Shown here: piece after piece, positions 23,028 through 34,439 of the stretch
Numbering within the stretch: position 1 is the first letter of the stretch
How the letters are laid out: each line of letters begins with the position of its first letter
Assembly: GCA_008508345.1 (NCBI GenBank)
Contig: QNGE01002994.1
Span: 7,885 to 71,884 of the forward strand
Direction: 5' to 3'
DNA: 64,000 nt
Source of the DNA: Paragonimus westermani
Taxonomy: Eukaryota; Platyhelminthes; Trematoda; Plagiorchiida; Troglotrematidae
The notes under the pieces: model-generated
What the model saw: the letters and a program-made list of their open reading frames with translations, nothing else
Databases searched by the model: none
What the model was told of the DNA's origin: nothing
Program-made: the position numbers and the translations under genes

Positions 23028-23599
23028 NGTACTTCTGCATTCGTAAGGTCCAGCGACCAAGCTTTTCACCCGGGTCCTTTGTTGATTTAATCCACCTCAT
23101 GCATATACGGTTGGTCTCAGCATGTAGACTTTGACCCAGTGAGTGTGGTTTCCGTTTCCCTGATGCTCACACTACCAACGAACAATTCTCTTCTGTCGCC
23201 GAATAGTTTTGTTCAACAGGGGTTACTATCTGACTGGTATACTCAACAACACCTTTTCTGATCAGTACGGTTCCAATCCTTACGTTACTTGTGGCAATCC
23301 AATCACTAGCAACTTCAGGATCAGCTGTCCCTTATTCGTCAGTTGTCGCATTTTGACGAAAATATCATTGGATCTTCTTAACCAATAATGCCAACAATTC
23401 TTCTTCAATATTCCTATCTAGGCAGACGTTTTACTGAACCCGATGACCTTGATAGTTTACCCTTTCTCCTGGACTAAACATTCTAACTGCCGGGTCGCTG
23501 GTCTGCTGACTAGTGTTTTGTATGTACCTGGGACGCTTCCAGGCTTGTTTGTCGTCCTGTTTCGGGAACCAATTATCTACTGGAATCGCTGCACTATCG

Positions 23600-24350
23600 C
23601 CATATTCCTATGTCTTGATCCACCGGAAATCACGAGGTTCCACCGTACACCAACTGAAATGGATATTTCTCCGTGCTAGCTTGAACAGGCGCGTGACGGA
23701 TCAATAACACCAGTGGTAATACATACTTCCAATCATCTCCATTGGCTGATAAACATTTCTCGACCGTTTGATTTTTACTTTCAGTGATCCCATCAGTACG
23801 CAAGTGATGCGATGTCGTTATCATACGCTTGGTTTCCATCTGCTACGTTTGTGTTCGAAACTCCTTGCCTTCAAAACACGGTCCCCGATCCGTCATAGTA
23901 GCCTTCGGTATATCGTCGTTCGCCATACTGTGCCTCATCACCATTTCTCTCACAGTAGACACCTTTTGGTTTGGAACGTCAGTGGCTTCAATCTAGCAGG
24001 TTAAATGTTCTGTCGTGATCAGAACTTACTCGTTGTCACGAGCACCCAATGGAAATGAGCCCACAAGATTCACCTACCAGAATTCACCGATTTCAGAGAC
24101 AGGTATTGACTGTAAGGGTTGGTGCACACCTTTCAGTAGCTGACATTGTTGTCAGGCAAGCAGTAATTCATCACATCATCTTTCATTTTCTGTCAGTATG
24201 CCATTTTTACAACAGGTCGTACGTTGTGATGTATCCGGTGTATAACATTTCATGGCAGTCTGCTACCAGTTTCCTCCTAATTTGTCTCGGGATGACCATC
24301 ATACGTGGGCTGCTAATACCACGCTGCTAAGACGATACAACCGCACTGTT
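23600..24350 (-). pseudogene. pol: Gypsy integrase
   Basis: The zinc-domain relic is at 24310-24170 (C-H-E-M-L-Y-T-G-Y, with the second His lost). The core end at 23839-23630 reads T-T-S-H-H-L-R-T-D-G-I-T-E-S-K-N, the segment that carries the catalytic Glu, followed by L-P-L-V-L-L and P-F-Q-L-V-Y-G. Just upstream D-R-G-P-C-F-E-G-K-E marks the second Asp. Confidence 0.7.
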
Positions 24351-24639
24351 TAACTCGAACTTCTCCATTTGGAAATGTTTATTTTTAGCTCTTCATGCCT
24401 AGCATTCGTTGGGTTATTCATACTTCTTGCTAAAACGTCAATAATCTTCCGGAGGACCTTGTCCTGATGCCGTAGGTGCATTAGTTTATGGAGCCTGCTC
24501 CATTACCAAGCTGTGGACTCAAAAGGTCACTTAGAGTAGTTCGTCGTCTACCTACGATCGGGAGAGAAAACTGGCGACAAAGTTGCTAAAATCAGATCGT
24601 ACAATCATATTCTTGTAAACGTAGTGCTCACTGGACTAA

Positions 24640-25095
24640 CTTCCGCGGTGGGTCCCTCACATTCCTGATCGAATCTGGGGGTTTGTGATCCGTCTCCACG
24701 TGGAAGTACGGTCCAAACCTGTTAAACGTCCAGGCGGCTGCCAAACATTTCTTTTAATTGGCTGAGTATTTTTGCTCCACTGAAGTCAGGGCTCTGCCAG
24801 CACATTCGATTACTCCTCCCTTCTGCTTGAGTAATGCCCCAATGTCACGGTCGCCGGCATCTGTTGCTACGATGAATGTTTGGTTTACATTCGGAAGTTC
24901 TAGTGTCAGTTGCTATCTGCTCATCTCTTGTTCCACTCGTGAGAACGCTGTCGGGACGCCATCAGCCCAAACAATCTGCCCGTCTTTTCGAAGGAGTTCG
25001 TATAATGGTGGAATGAAACTTGTTCACCAGTCGACCGCTAGACCCAGAAACTCTCTCAGTGTGCGCTTAGAATTCGGAGCCAGGGCTTCCCTAAT
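24640..25095 (-). pseudogene. pol: Gypsy RNase H
   Basis: Minus reading gives R-E-F-L-G-L-A-V-D-W at the RT end, F-I-V-A-T-D-A-G-D (24850-24885) for the first Asp, C-L-A-A-A-W and T-D-H-K-P (24678-24703). Two stops interrupt it. In a live element it removes template RNA. Confidence 0.75.
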
Positions 25096-25099
25096 TGCT

Positions 25100-25745
25100 G
25101 TTGTTTCCCCAGCAGGCAGCTGACTTCACTTTGACCAATCTTATGTCCCAATAGCACTGCCGTTGACCAACCGAGTTGTAGGTAATCAGCATCAATCTGG
25201 AGTCCCGAGTACTAAATTCGTTTTTAAGCAGAATCGAAATAAGCAGTGTGTTCCGATTCTGTGTTGTTATATGCCACAATATCCTCTCCATACACCGCCA
25301 CATTATCCAGCCGTATTATCAACTGAACTATCAGACGTCAAAATGTTACCGGTACCCCCAGATATGCCACCTGCTAGTGTTCGGAGCGTAAGTCTAACGT
25401 CGTCAACAACTTAGCCTGTTTCAACTTGCCGAAGACATCGGCGACGGACGGTTCTGACATAACCATATTTTGCACTACTTAATTCCAAATTCTGAAACCC
25501 GCACAAACGCGACACTTCCTGCTGGAATCCTTCATCAAGGGAAAAGGTTAACTATACGAACTGTAGGCTTCTTCAACAACTTAATCTGTATTTGCCTTTC
25601 CACCTCCTCTTCAGTATGAACAGGTATTCTGCGAAGTCTGTGTGACCAGGATGTACCGGTTGTTGATAGTTTATGTGCAACATAGCTGCAAAAGCCGTGG
25701 GGATCATCATCGTTCGTAAATACTCCCGCGAATTTATCCACCACG
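25100..25745 (-). pseudogene. pol: Gypsy reverse transcriptase
   Basis: From 25744: V-F-T-N-D-D-D-P-H-G and R-R-I-P-V-H-T-E-E-E-V begin the fingers. L-T-T-L-D-L-R-S-E-H marks the palm. The catalytic box is Y-G-E-D (25280-25295) instead of Y-x-D-D. A segment between the palm and the box is deleted. Confidence 0.7.
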
Positions 25746-26229
25746 GACTGTAGCCAAGGAGCTATGCAAATGGGAGTTTTGTGGTTGTGTGTAGTTGGTT
25801 AACGTTATTCGGCTACTGCCCTGTCAGTGTCGGGGAACCACACCTGGTTGACAGCCTTTTGGGCTTCAGGTCAATCATGGCATCTGCCGCAGCAAGAAAA
25901 TCGACTTCAAGGGTCGCCCTTCAAGTTTTTGGTGACAATGAAACAGTATCTCATGGTATGGCTGCTACTGCACACTGCATTCTTTCACACCATCAGCTAG
26001 CAGGCTACGACCACCAGAACTGCCCTGATCGTCATAGTTATCAGTTCCACGCTTTGCTTCTTATCAGAGGAAATCAACAAAATGGCCGCCCCCGTATGGA
26101 CCAAGCACCATTCTATTTCCTCGCCGACTTCAACCCTTGTATGCACTGCCCATTTTTCACTAGTTCCCATTAATAGTTGATTAGTCCAGCAAAAGGGACA
26201 AGCATGAAGCGCTAGTTTTAGACCTCCTT

Positions 26230-26896
26230 CTAGTGCCCACCTTCACCACAGATGTAGCAGATTCCTTGCCTATCGTTCTTGCATGATGTCGTTCTCAGCG
26301 CAGTTGTATCCACTACCAACTCTCCCAATGCCTTTGGCTGTTTCTTCTAGCACCTTACCTTCCATATTTTTGTTTGTAACCACCGAGGCCGAGAGCATAA
26401 CTCCCAACTCGCACATCATTTTCGCAAACTCACCAAGATCCATCTGCCGGATGACGTAGACAATGTGGACTTGGTCGTGGATAGCCATCGGCAGACTTCC
26501 GATAAACTGCTCTGCCAACTGCCAGCTTGACTCTTAATCCAGTTCTGGCTGTGCCCTGCACAGTATTCCTTGCAAAGTGGTGACGGACACTGAAGGATCC
26601 GTCTTTTGTCAAACCTTGGCCGTCTTGAGATGCGGCGTGGCTTTCTGGCAGCCAGCAGAGCAGTTTAACCCGACGATCAGCGCCTCTTACAGGGTGGCTC
26701 ACTCCCGCGCCAAACGGCCCGTTCTCGCCAATTCTTGCACCGAATTCTTCTTGCTCTTGAGGAAAATCTGAATAGCCACCAGCTCCTCCCGCCCGGTCTT
26801 GACTCCGACCACCTCAACAATGTCCTCGGAATCCTCTACAAAGCTCCGTAAGTTCTCATCGTCCAGCGGCTGCCACCATGAGACCTTCGCCCCCAT
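26230..26896 (-). pseudogene. gag: Gypsy gag with CCHC relic
   Basis: The start (26896) is W-W-Q-P-L-D-D-E-N-L-R-S-F, then a capsid-like Leu-rich region in shifting frames (Q-F-I-G-S-L-P). A zinc knuckle C-Y-I-C-G-E-G-G-H at 26234-26260 is followed by a stop that removes the last Cys. Confidence 0.7.
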
Positions 26897-26978
26897 CGCT
26901 CGTCAAGACACCAACTATCGTGTGCCGAGAACACTGGTGACACAAGGATCGTTTGCTCAGAAAGCAGACGTGGGTAGC

Positions 26979-27062
26979 TGTGATGAATGTAAATGAACAT
27001 GTATTTTCACGTCAATTATTGAAGTTCGGGTTGTACACTTTTTGATACGGCACGCAATTCCA
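26979..27062 (+). repeat. Direct repeat (5' LTR remnant of element B)
   Basis: 84 bp match 31341-31422 in the same orientation and flank the plus-strand element between them. The start is TGTGATGAATGT here and TGAGATGAATGT there. The repeat is cut here by an N at 27063, so the full LTR length is unknown. Confidence 0.55.
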
Positions 27063-27063
27063 N

Positions 27064-27485
27064 GTGCGCGGCCGGATGAGTCATCGCTCGACTGGATCGG
27101 ACCAACGGGCGAGGCAGGACAGGCGAATCACGACAGATGGCCAGATCGGAGGCGTGGTTTTTCCAACATTTAGAGGAACATCTAGACACGATATTGGAAT
27201 ACGGTCAAGGCCAACATTGGGTGGATGGCGGACAGCACGAGCATCCGGACGAGCCATCGCGCAAGGAAATCGGACAAACAGACGAGGAAGGGGAAGCGGA
27301 GAACCGCCCGAAAGAAGGCGCCGATCACACACGTAAACCAGTTAGAAGTGCACACGACGTGAGAACGGAAACCGGGGGGGTGTTGCGGGTTGGAATTATG
27401 ATTCATAAACGAGAGAGCGCGCGTTGCATGTGACTGGCGATTTGGGCAATAAAGATTGTGCTTTATTGGACGCCTTCTCGCTACA
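27064..27485 (+). repeat. Partial LTR of family C
   Basis: It is the 3' 422 bp of the 532-bp LTR seen complete at 38859-39390 and 44593-45124, here in plus orientation and ending CGCTACA at 27485. It carries AATAAA about 35 bp before its end. It abuts element B gag without a primer site, so it may be an unrelated insertion or a gap-joining artefact. Confidence 0.7.
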
Positions 27486-28197
27486 GTACCACCTAAATGA
27501 GGAGACAAAATCCGCCTTTTTTCTCTCAAGAATAAGAAAAGAGGCCTATTGTTTTCTGAAGAATCTATCTTATACAGATTCGCTGATGGATCTCCCATAT
27601 AAGGGCATAAAGGAAGTACTACTCGGTCATGTCACCCCTGTGAATTTTTAGGTCGCCGAACGAGCCAACTTAAATATCATGCAGCGCCAATCGAACCAGT
27701 CAGTCCGTGACTTTATTCTCCAGATCCAAACTCAGGTAACGCGGTGTGGTTTTGGTGATCAATTGGAGGTTCAACTTTGTGACCGATTCATCGCCGGTAT
27801 TAATGCACCGGATCTACATAAACAACTACTGCTACTTCCTAAACCTACGTATCAAAATACCAAAGTCATCTGTGAGCAGTACGAAGACGTTAATAATAGT
27901 CCATAGTGGGAGTTCTAGTGAGACCCCAGTCTTGTTTGGATCGATAAAAAAGCGACCTGCAGAGTACAGTACTTTGTGACTATTCACTTCAGCTCCCAAA
28001 TATGGTTCTCGACCAGTTCCTCGAACTTCTTCGTATCAGACGACACATGTCACTAGCAGATTCGGAAATTTTGCCTCATATGGCAAGAAACATTCCAGAT
28101 GTAAATGCATTCACCGCAGCCCTATATGCCACAAGTGCGGGAAACGAGGTCATTTACAAAGTGTCTGTACGTCGAGCAGAACTTATCAATTTGTAGA
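27486..28197 (+). pseudogene. gag: Element B gag with zinc knuckle
   Basis: Open frames at 27424-27651 and 27679-27906 are separated by one stop and give S-V-R-D-F-I-L-Q-I-Q and L-C-D-R-F-I-A-G-I, typical of Gypsy gag. After shifts, 28127-28168 reads C-H-K-C-G-K-R-G-H-L-Q-S-V-C, an intact CCHC knuckle in a different frame from the longest open stretch there. Confidence 0.75.
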
Positions 28198-28500
28198 AAA
28201 TGATCAAAATGAATTTGATACTACATGTGACAAGATGGAGTCCTCTACTTTGACAGATGATTCATCTACTACAGGGCATATATTTCACTCCCTTTTCATA
28301 GCATTTGGCACGAGGCATGATTTTATTATTGACACAGGCAGTGTAGAATCCATTATACCACAAAGACCTCTATCACAGTTCTGTAACCATACTAGGTATA
28401 ACCGGTCATTCGATTCCTGTTTAGGGTACAGTCACTGTTCCGATGTTTAACGAATAATCCAACTTTGCTGTTACTCATCATGGTCCATCCATTTTGGGGC
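28198..28500 (+). pseudogene. pol: Element B aspartic protease
   Basis: The frame runs on from the knuckle: F-I-I-D-T-G-S at about 28322-28342 is an intact active-site triad with its hydrophobic lead. A shift near 28400 moves the downstream S-I-P-V-L-G-T-V-T-V segment to another frame. Confidence 0.8.
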
Positions 28501-29410
28501 TAAAGGTTTTAAAAATGCTTCCTATCCAGGTTTCCTTGCTTGTACCACCGAGTGATTCCACAAGCTTGAAAAATATAGTTCTCAAGTGCTCGAAGGGCAC
28601 GGGTGGCATAAGGATAACTCCAGTTAAAATAGAGGTAACTGGTGGTCCGGTTTTTCTGAAACGTCGTGTAATTCTTTATGCACTCCGTGAACCGGTAACC
28701 AAGGTGCTCAACGTGCTGGTAAAAAAGTGCGTCATTGAGCCTGTTGACTCATCCTCTTGAGCCACACCAATTGTGACACCCTTGAAGTGTGATGAGAAAA
28801 CTCCGCGTGTGTGGCGATTATCGACCTACTGTAAATCGATGCCTTAAACGATATACATATACCACTGCTGAACCTGAGAAAATTTTGAACAAACTTTCCA
28901 GATCCAAATTTTTCTCCAAGGGTGACTTAAAGGATGCATATCTACAAATTCCTTTGGATAAGGCATCAATGCCGATACCAACAATCAACAGACCTAATGG
29001 ACCTATTAAGTGCCGATTTTTGCCGTTTGGACTTGGTTACTCTCTTGTTATCTTTCATCAGATAATGAATACTATTGTGGAGGGTATGGGTGTTGTTGAA
29101 TTTTATCAGGATGATGTCAACATTACATGCTCCAGACATGTTAACCCATGATTCTCGTCTTTTGAAACTATTCCAACAGTTTTATGACAAGAACATTGCT
29201 TTTAATCCAAACAAATGCGCTTTTACTGTAAACAGTTTCGAGTGTCCCGGTTACTTAGTTGACGGTAACGGATTCAAACCTGATGTCAAACTTCTAGACC
29301 CATCAGTTAATGCATCTTCACTCACAAACCTCTCCGAATTGCGTTCTTTGTTAGGTGCTCTGCAGTACTACTCCCCTTTCATTTTAAATTTCTCTCACAC
29401 TGCTTAATGT
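28501..29410 (+). pseudogene. pol: Element B reverse transcriptase
   Basis: Blocks are V-C-G-D-Y-R-P-T-V-N (28808-28840), F-F-S-K-G-D-L-K-D-A-Y-L-Q-I-P (about 28910-28955), F-L-P-F-G-L (about 29018), the intact catalytic Y-Q-D-D (29104-29115), and after a shift F-N-P-N-K-C-A-F and L-R-S-L-L-G-A-L-Q-Y-Y. Stops occur at about 28759 and 29149. Confidence 0.85.
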
Positions 29411-30106
29411 TTAGTCCAGTTGATTTCTGAGAAGCAATTCACGTGGACTCCAACTCACGAACGGTGTGTACGTTCATTGTCAACTTTTTCGTCACATGAT
29501 GCCATACTTCGTCCGTTTTCTCCTAAATCTATGCCTTTGTTGGTTACTGATGCTTCTCCAGCTGGAACTGGAGCTGTTCTTGAGCAGGAAGACAAACCAG
29601 TTGTGTGAACATCACGCCGACTCAATCCAGCAAAAAGAGGTTGTGCTCAGACACACCGTGAAGCTCTGGTGGTATACTGGGCGGTAAAGCGGCTTCATAA
29701 GTATCTGTTTGGGATACCATTCAAAATCGTGTTGGATCATGAATCGCTGAAATTCATCTGTAATCCTGACAAGTCATTCGCACGTTCATCAGCAGTCATG
29801 GTTCAACGATGCAGCATAGCACTCAGTGGTTATGACTATATCATAGTGTACAAATCAGCCAACCGAATCAAATATGTGGACTACTTGTCACGTGTTCCAC
29901 ATACACCTGAGCAAACTTCTAGTAATGATTGTCATCTAATCCAGCCTCTGCAGGTTACCCGAACAGAGTTGATTCGCGATACTCAACGTTACTTTTCACN
30001 GGCACGTTCTTCAGCAGCCATGGTTCAACGATGGAGCATAGCACTCAGTGCATATGACTATACTATAGTACACAAATCAGCCAACCAAATCAAACATGTG
30101 GATTAA
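29411..30106 (+). pseudogene. pol: Element B RNase H, partly duplicated across a gap
   Basis: L-L-V-T-D-A-S-P-A (about 29535-29562) has the first Asp, R-E-A-L-V-V-Y-W (about 29660) the Glu and V-L-D-H-E-S-L (about 29732) another Asp. The end (29779-29999) is repeated, diverged, at 30002-30219, with an N between. Confidence 0.8.
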
Positions 30107-30219
30107 TTGTCACGTCTTCCATATACATCTGTGCAAACTTGTAGTAATGACTGCCTTCTAATCCAGCCTCTGCCGGTTAGCCGAACAGAGTTGATTCACG
30201 ATACTCAACGTTACTTTTC
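29779..30219 (+). repeat. Tandem duplication of about 220 bp around N at 30000
   Basis: 29779-29999 and 30002-30219 align throughout (S-A-x-M-V-Q-R-x-S-I-A-L-S to the R-Y-F-S end) with scattered differences. The gap sits exactly at the junction, so two copies of the family may have been joined. Confidence 0.75.
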
Positions 30220-30300
30220 ACCCATTCCCAGTGCGCTACGTTGTGGTTGGGTCCCACAAGTCAGACGGAAATTTCCTACATTTTACATGCGTTGGGAGTA

Positions 30301-31083
30301 ACTATCACTCACTCCAGATGGATTGTTGTGCTTGAATGACAGAATTGTTATTCCTTCAACTCCTCGCAGAGCTTTTCTGGACGATCTACATTCTGGACAT
30401 CTTGGAGTTGAAAAGATGAAGTCCGTGGCCAGATTAACGTGCTGGTGGCCACAGATTGATGCTGATATTCGTCGTTTGGCTAAAAGTTGTTCCTCTCCCC
30501 ATCACAAATTCCACAATTCACCTCTATTGGACTCCATGGCCGATGTCATCTGGGGCCTGGCAACGGGTTCATACGGATTACTGTGGTCCCTTTCTGGACA
30601 GGTATTATGCGCTAGTAATGATTGATTCCTATTCGAAGTAGCCGGAAGTAGTATTCACAACAACGCCCACTGCGGAATCCACCATGTACGCATTCAGAAG
30701 AATATTTAGCAGATAAGGTATCCCTCTTGTGTTGGTGACTGACAGTGGTACCTATTTCACTGCCAATCTTCTAAATACTTGGCTCAACGGTATTGGATGC
30801 AAGCATCTGTTTACTACTGCTCGACATCCCTGCTCTAATGGTCAGGCTGNAAACACTCAAAAGTGTTATATCCTCTCTTCAGTGTACTACATTCAGGCCT
30901 TGAAAAAGGTGTTGATAACTTGTTGCCACAATATCGCAATGCCTGTCATTCCACTACACATGAAAATCCCGTTAATCTTTTCAAAGGACATTCCTTGAGG
31001 TTAAACTTGATGTGTATTCAATTCTCTGAAGTTACCTATTATCGTGGCAATGACTTAAGACCGTCATCTAAAGAATCATTCTA
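30301..31083 (+). pseudogene. pol: Element B integrase
   Basis: The zinc domain is L-H-S-G-H-L-G-V-E-K-M (about 30388-30420) and K-S-C-S-S-P, in which the second Cys of C-x2-C is replaced. The core has H-T-D-Y-C-G-P-F (about 30571), V-T-D-S-G-T-Y-F (about 30733) and H-P-C-S-N-G-Q-A before the N at 30850, where the Glu is expected. Stops at about 30641 and 30717 break it. Confidence 0.8.
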
Positions 31084-31340
31084 AAGAATCTTGGTAAATG
31101 CTTATACCGAATTCTAGATGTTGATGATTTATCTGTACATAATCGACACTTGGATCAGATACGTTTTGAGGATACAGGTCAGTTCGTTCCAAAATCTGGG
31201 GTAACCTCAGATAAGGATGAGTCCGTTCTGGATTCGAATTCGAACCAAGAGATACCGGCATCACTCGTAGGTCTTCAAGGCTGCAAATGAAACCCAGGAA
31301 AGATTTCAAGAACGCGCAGTCCCATTCGACATGTTGCGGA

Positions 31341-31422
31341 TGAGATGAATGTCATTGAACATATACTTTCACGTCAATTATTGAAGTTCAGGTTGTACAC
31401 TTTTTGATACGGCACGCAATTC
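31341..31422 (+). repeat. Direct repeat (3' LTR remnant of element B)
   Basis: Partner of 26979-27062. The sequence after 31422 is probably the rest of the LTR, but there is nothing to compare it with. Confidence 0.55.
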
Positions 31423-31632
31423 TAATACAAGCATGTGGTTATCGTTCATTCGATGTGTTCTACTCAATTCGGATAAACGGGGTACTGGTCTCGCGCTAAG
31501 TTCTATCTATTCGGGAAGTATCGCAGTAGCACATGCTTCAACATTACCTTAAACACATTTGCACACTACAGTGACCTCTGGGCACCACGGTTGCCAGTAC
31601 CAAGTTGTCGTGTGGACTCCACCATTCCTTAC

Positions 31633-31715
31633 TGGAGTGCACTGTAGTGATCTTTCTTGTATTTCCTCCGATTACCTCAAAATCTTCACACTTGTATCCG
31701 CTTCACTACTCATGA
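31633..31715 (+). repeat. Short dispersed repeat R2, copy 2
   Basis: Matches 21281-21365. It is followed by TGACCGTTCATCCTG, faintly like the LTR tip at 21895-21927, so R2 and that tip may belong to one element. Confidence 0.45.
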
Positions 31716-32055
31716 GTAGCGTGGTATGACCGTTCATCCTGTAACATGCACGTCAGCCGCTTCCGCTTTGAGTGTCCGTGACAATTGTAGACCGAATCTG
31801 GGGCTTTGTGGAGGCACCGTGGAACAATGTTCTCCTGAAGTAGAGGTTCCAACAAAAGTCCTGTAAAAGGAAATAATATGAACAAGCATAAGCCAAAGGC
31901 ACAGTAAGCCATGCACACGACTTAAACAAACGCAAGCTAAAACGGCACCGACAATGCAGCAGCACGCCCCGTTACACAACTCAAATTCAATTCGTGCGCG
32001 CTCGCTGGTTTTGGTTGCGCGTTACAATGCTTACTGTATTACCACCATAATTTGC

Positions 32056-32213
32056 CATAATTCAGTCGCCAGACACGTCCTGACCACCGGTCATGCTATC
32101 GATCCATCTTGTGCACTCAGAATCCTGTTACGTCATTGTAACCCGAGACTCTTACGGTTTGCTGAAGCAATAGCAATCAATGGACTCTCTGTTTTCAGAA
32201 ACAACTTTTCGTG
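32056..32213 (+). pseudogene. Penelope-like GIY-YIG C-terminal fragment
   Basis: The frame reads S-V-A-R-H-V-L-T-T-G-H-A-I-D and L-L-R-F-A-E-A-I-A-I, the conserved tail of the Penelope-like endonuclease domain (usually H-L-x-x-T-G-H and R-x-x-E-A-x-A-I). No RT lies upstream; it is an isolated relic. Confidence 0.6.
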
Positions 32214-33399
32214 AACCTGACTTTTCCCTGGACTTGATGACTTATCCTAACCCGCCTGTTGATTATTCACCCCTCTAGTTGTTTGCTATAAAAAAACCAT
32301 CCATGTTATTGTAAATTTGGTACTGATGAATTAGTACGAAATGCTTGCATCTACCAGCTTTTGTGTTCTAACTGCTTTGTTTAAAGTGTTCAACAGAACC
32401 AACTAATTCATCTCAGAATAAATAAAACACGCACTCTCATTGGTTATTATTTTCGTCCAAGTCAGCAGTATGTCCAAGGTAGCCGTGACAAATTAAATAG
32501 GGTCAGTGAACTGATGTGGCAATTTAATGGCTCACGTTACCCACTTTTCCTTACAGTAGAAACAAACCCCACCCACGAAAAAAGCCCCTTGACTGACTAC
32601 GACCGCGAACTCATTGGAAGTTCGTCACCCCATAAGTCTTTTCCACGTAATAAGTAACGTTGTGTGCTAAAAATGGAACTGGTGTTTTCATGTTCCTCAC
32701 ATGATTCTATACACAGCTGGAGAAAGAGCTTGTATCCGTTTAAACGATCCCCTGTTTAAAACATGTCACTTTGCCACTATACCTATCCAAAACTGCTGTA
32801 CGTCGCTACTTAAAGTATATCGTATCAAGTAAAAGTGTTAACTAGCTGTACTACTTTATTATAGTGAGCTAAGCGTCTATTCATCCGACTGGTAATCAAT
32901 ACAACTACAAGCTCCGAGGATTTGAAAATAGTGCTTGAGCTGAAGTTTTCGATAAGAACTGTACAATAGTACTATAGCAAACTACTTCGTTGATTAGCAA
33001 GAACCAAAATGGAGCGGTCTTCCTGAATAAACATCAACTCTAACGAGATTGGGCGTGCATAAAATGTTATACTTCTTTGACTTATCAACAGTACGCTGTT
33101 ACATTCAGCAACGGAAAGAATCAATTTGGATCAACCTGAGATTCATAACTGCCACTGACAAGACCACTGAATGAACACAACTGTTTTATTGTGAGTGATT
33201 TAACGATATACCAGAGGTGATTGTTGAGTGCTTATTCGGAAGCCAGTTTGAGTGAATTGGTTATCTCGGGTGCAGTCAAAGATTAACCAATATATGGCTA
33301 TATGAGCGCGTTTCATTCCAGTATCATTTTCTATCCAGACAACAAAACAACAGCCGCATTGTGTACACCAAAAGCATGAGGGCATTTTCATTTGTGGCG
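32214..33399. other. No feature recognised
   Basis: AT-rich sequence with no motif or shared repeat. Confidence 0.5.
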
Positions 33400-33810
33400 A
33401 GTTTGAACCGAGGGGTCTCCTGTTCACCGAAAGTTAAGCCAGTGTTCGCGTGCAAGCTGCTACTGGCAAGATTATGGTCAAACTGGCGCCAGTCAATCAT
33501 AAACGGCAAGTAGCTGCTGTTGGACGCGTGTGTTTCGAACAATCGAGTTGCTAGGTCCAAATTCGTGAAACAACACAGCCAAAAACTGGCCACTCAAAAC
33601 GTAAGAGCGCCTATCGCTTAATAGCAGTCGTAAATACTGTTGATCTTTAATAAAAAGGTGCTGTTTTTTTCAATGAATAGGGACTGTCTAATGCCGCTCA
33701 TATTCCTGTTTTGATTTATCCCCGATTGGTCAGCTCAGTACGTGACACTTTGGACCAACCGAGAAACTTTGGGGGCCATTGGTTCGAAAAATATGTCGAA
33801 ATGTCACGGA
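33400..33810 (+). repeat. Diverged direct repeat R3, copy 1
   Basis: It aligns in patches with 34440-34845: ACGCGTGT, CAAAACGTAAGA, TGTTGAT, CTTTAA, TTGGTCA and ACATTGG-type blocks in the same order about 1 kb apart. It is probably an old repeat or local duplication. Confidence 0.4.
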
Positions 33811-33940
33811 CTCAGGTTCGCTCGCCGAAAAGAGAACTTCTCTGAAGGAACACTGGGATAAAAGAAGGTTTGCCATTTGTGTAAGGTTTCTCGAAAACCT
33901 GATTACACAATGAGTGTAAGATTTGAAACTAAAATGACCA

Positions 33941-33971
33941 ATTATATATATATATTATATATATATATATA
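33941..33971. repeat. AT microsatellite
   Basis: Run of TA dinucleotides with one interruption. Confidence 0.9.
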
Positions 33972-34439
33972 GTGGTGAGATATCGTTTAACAAAGTGAAC
34001 TCTCTACTGTCCAACTGGAACGTCCTCACGCTGCTCACGCACTCGCGTTTATGAATCGGAATTTCAATTCCCAACGCAAAGACAGTTTCCACTTGAGTTC
34101 CATGTACACTTCTGCCTGGTTTGGCACGTTCTGCTGACGCTTTGTGAGGTAGGTTTCTGCTTTCCGCTTCTCACCCGTTAGTCCGATGTCGTCGACTGAT
34201 TGCTCTTTCGGTCGCTCGTGTTATTCGCAATTCATCCGCTATGGGCTTTAACCAGCTCTCACCGTCGCGTCAAGATATTCTACTGAGTGTTAAAATAATC
34301 GAACCCCTGACTTGGTCGTCCACCACCATAGTACAGATTTTTTCAGAGCATAAGGTGCTTAGGCAATTCTCACCGTAATGAGACTGGACTGGAAAAGTTT
34401 CGTGATTGGCAAACGTTCCGTCAATCACAGTTCAAGCAC

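Larger units (their letters stand above)
23029..26915 (-). mobile_element. Decayed Gypsy element, minus strand
   Basis: In minus order the regions are primer-site-like TTGGTGTCTTGACG near 26905, gag (26896-26230), a protease region without clear motif (26200-25760), RT (25745-25100), RNase H (25095-24640) and integrase (24350-23600). The gag start resembles that of the fold-back family (P-L-D-D-E-N-L-R-S-F versus P-F-E-D-K-D-V-R-S-F), so it is a relative. Stops and shifts occur throughout. Confidence 0.75.
26979..31422 (+). mobile_element. LTR retrotransposon B (Gypsy order), broken, with gaps
   Basis: Between two direct repeats lie gag, CCHC knuckle, protease, RT, RNase H and integrase in the Gypsy order (integrase last). 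N positions at 27063, 30000 and 30850 mark assembly gaps. Stops occur in every domain. Its motifs differ from the fold-back family, so it is a separate lineage. Confidence 0.8.

Noticed and set aside
24758..25123. 121-codon plus-strand frame
   Set aside because: It is the antisense of clear RNase H and RT motifs on the minus strand.
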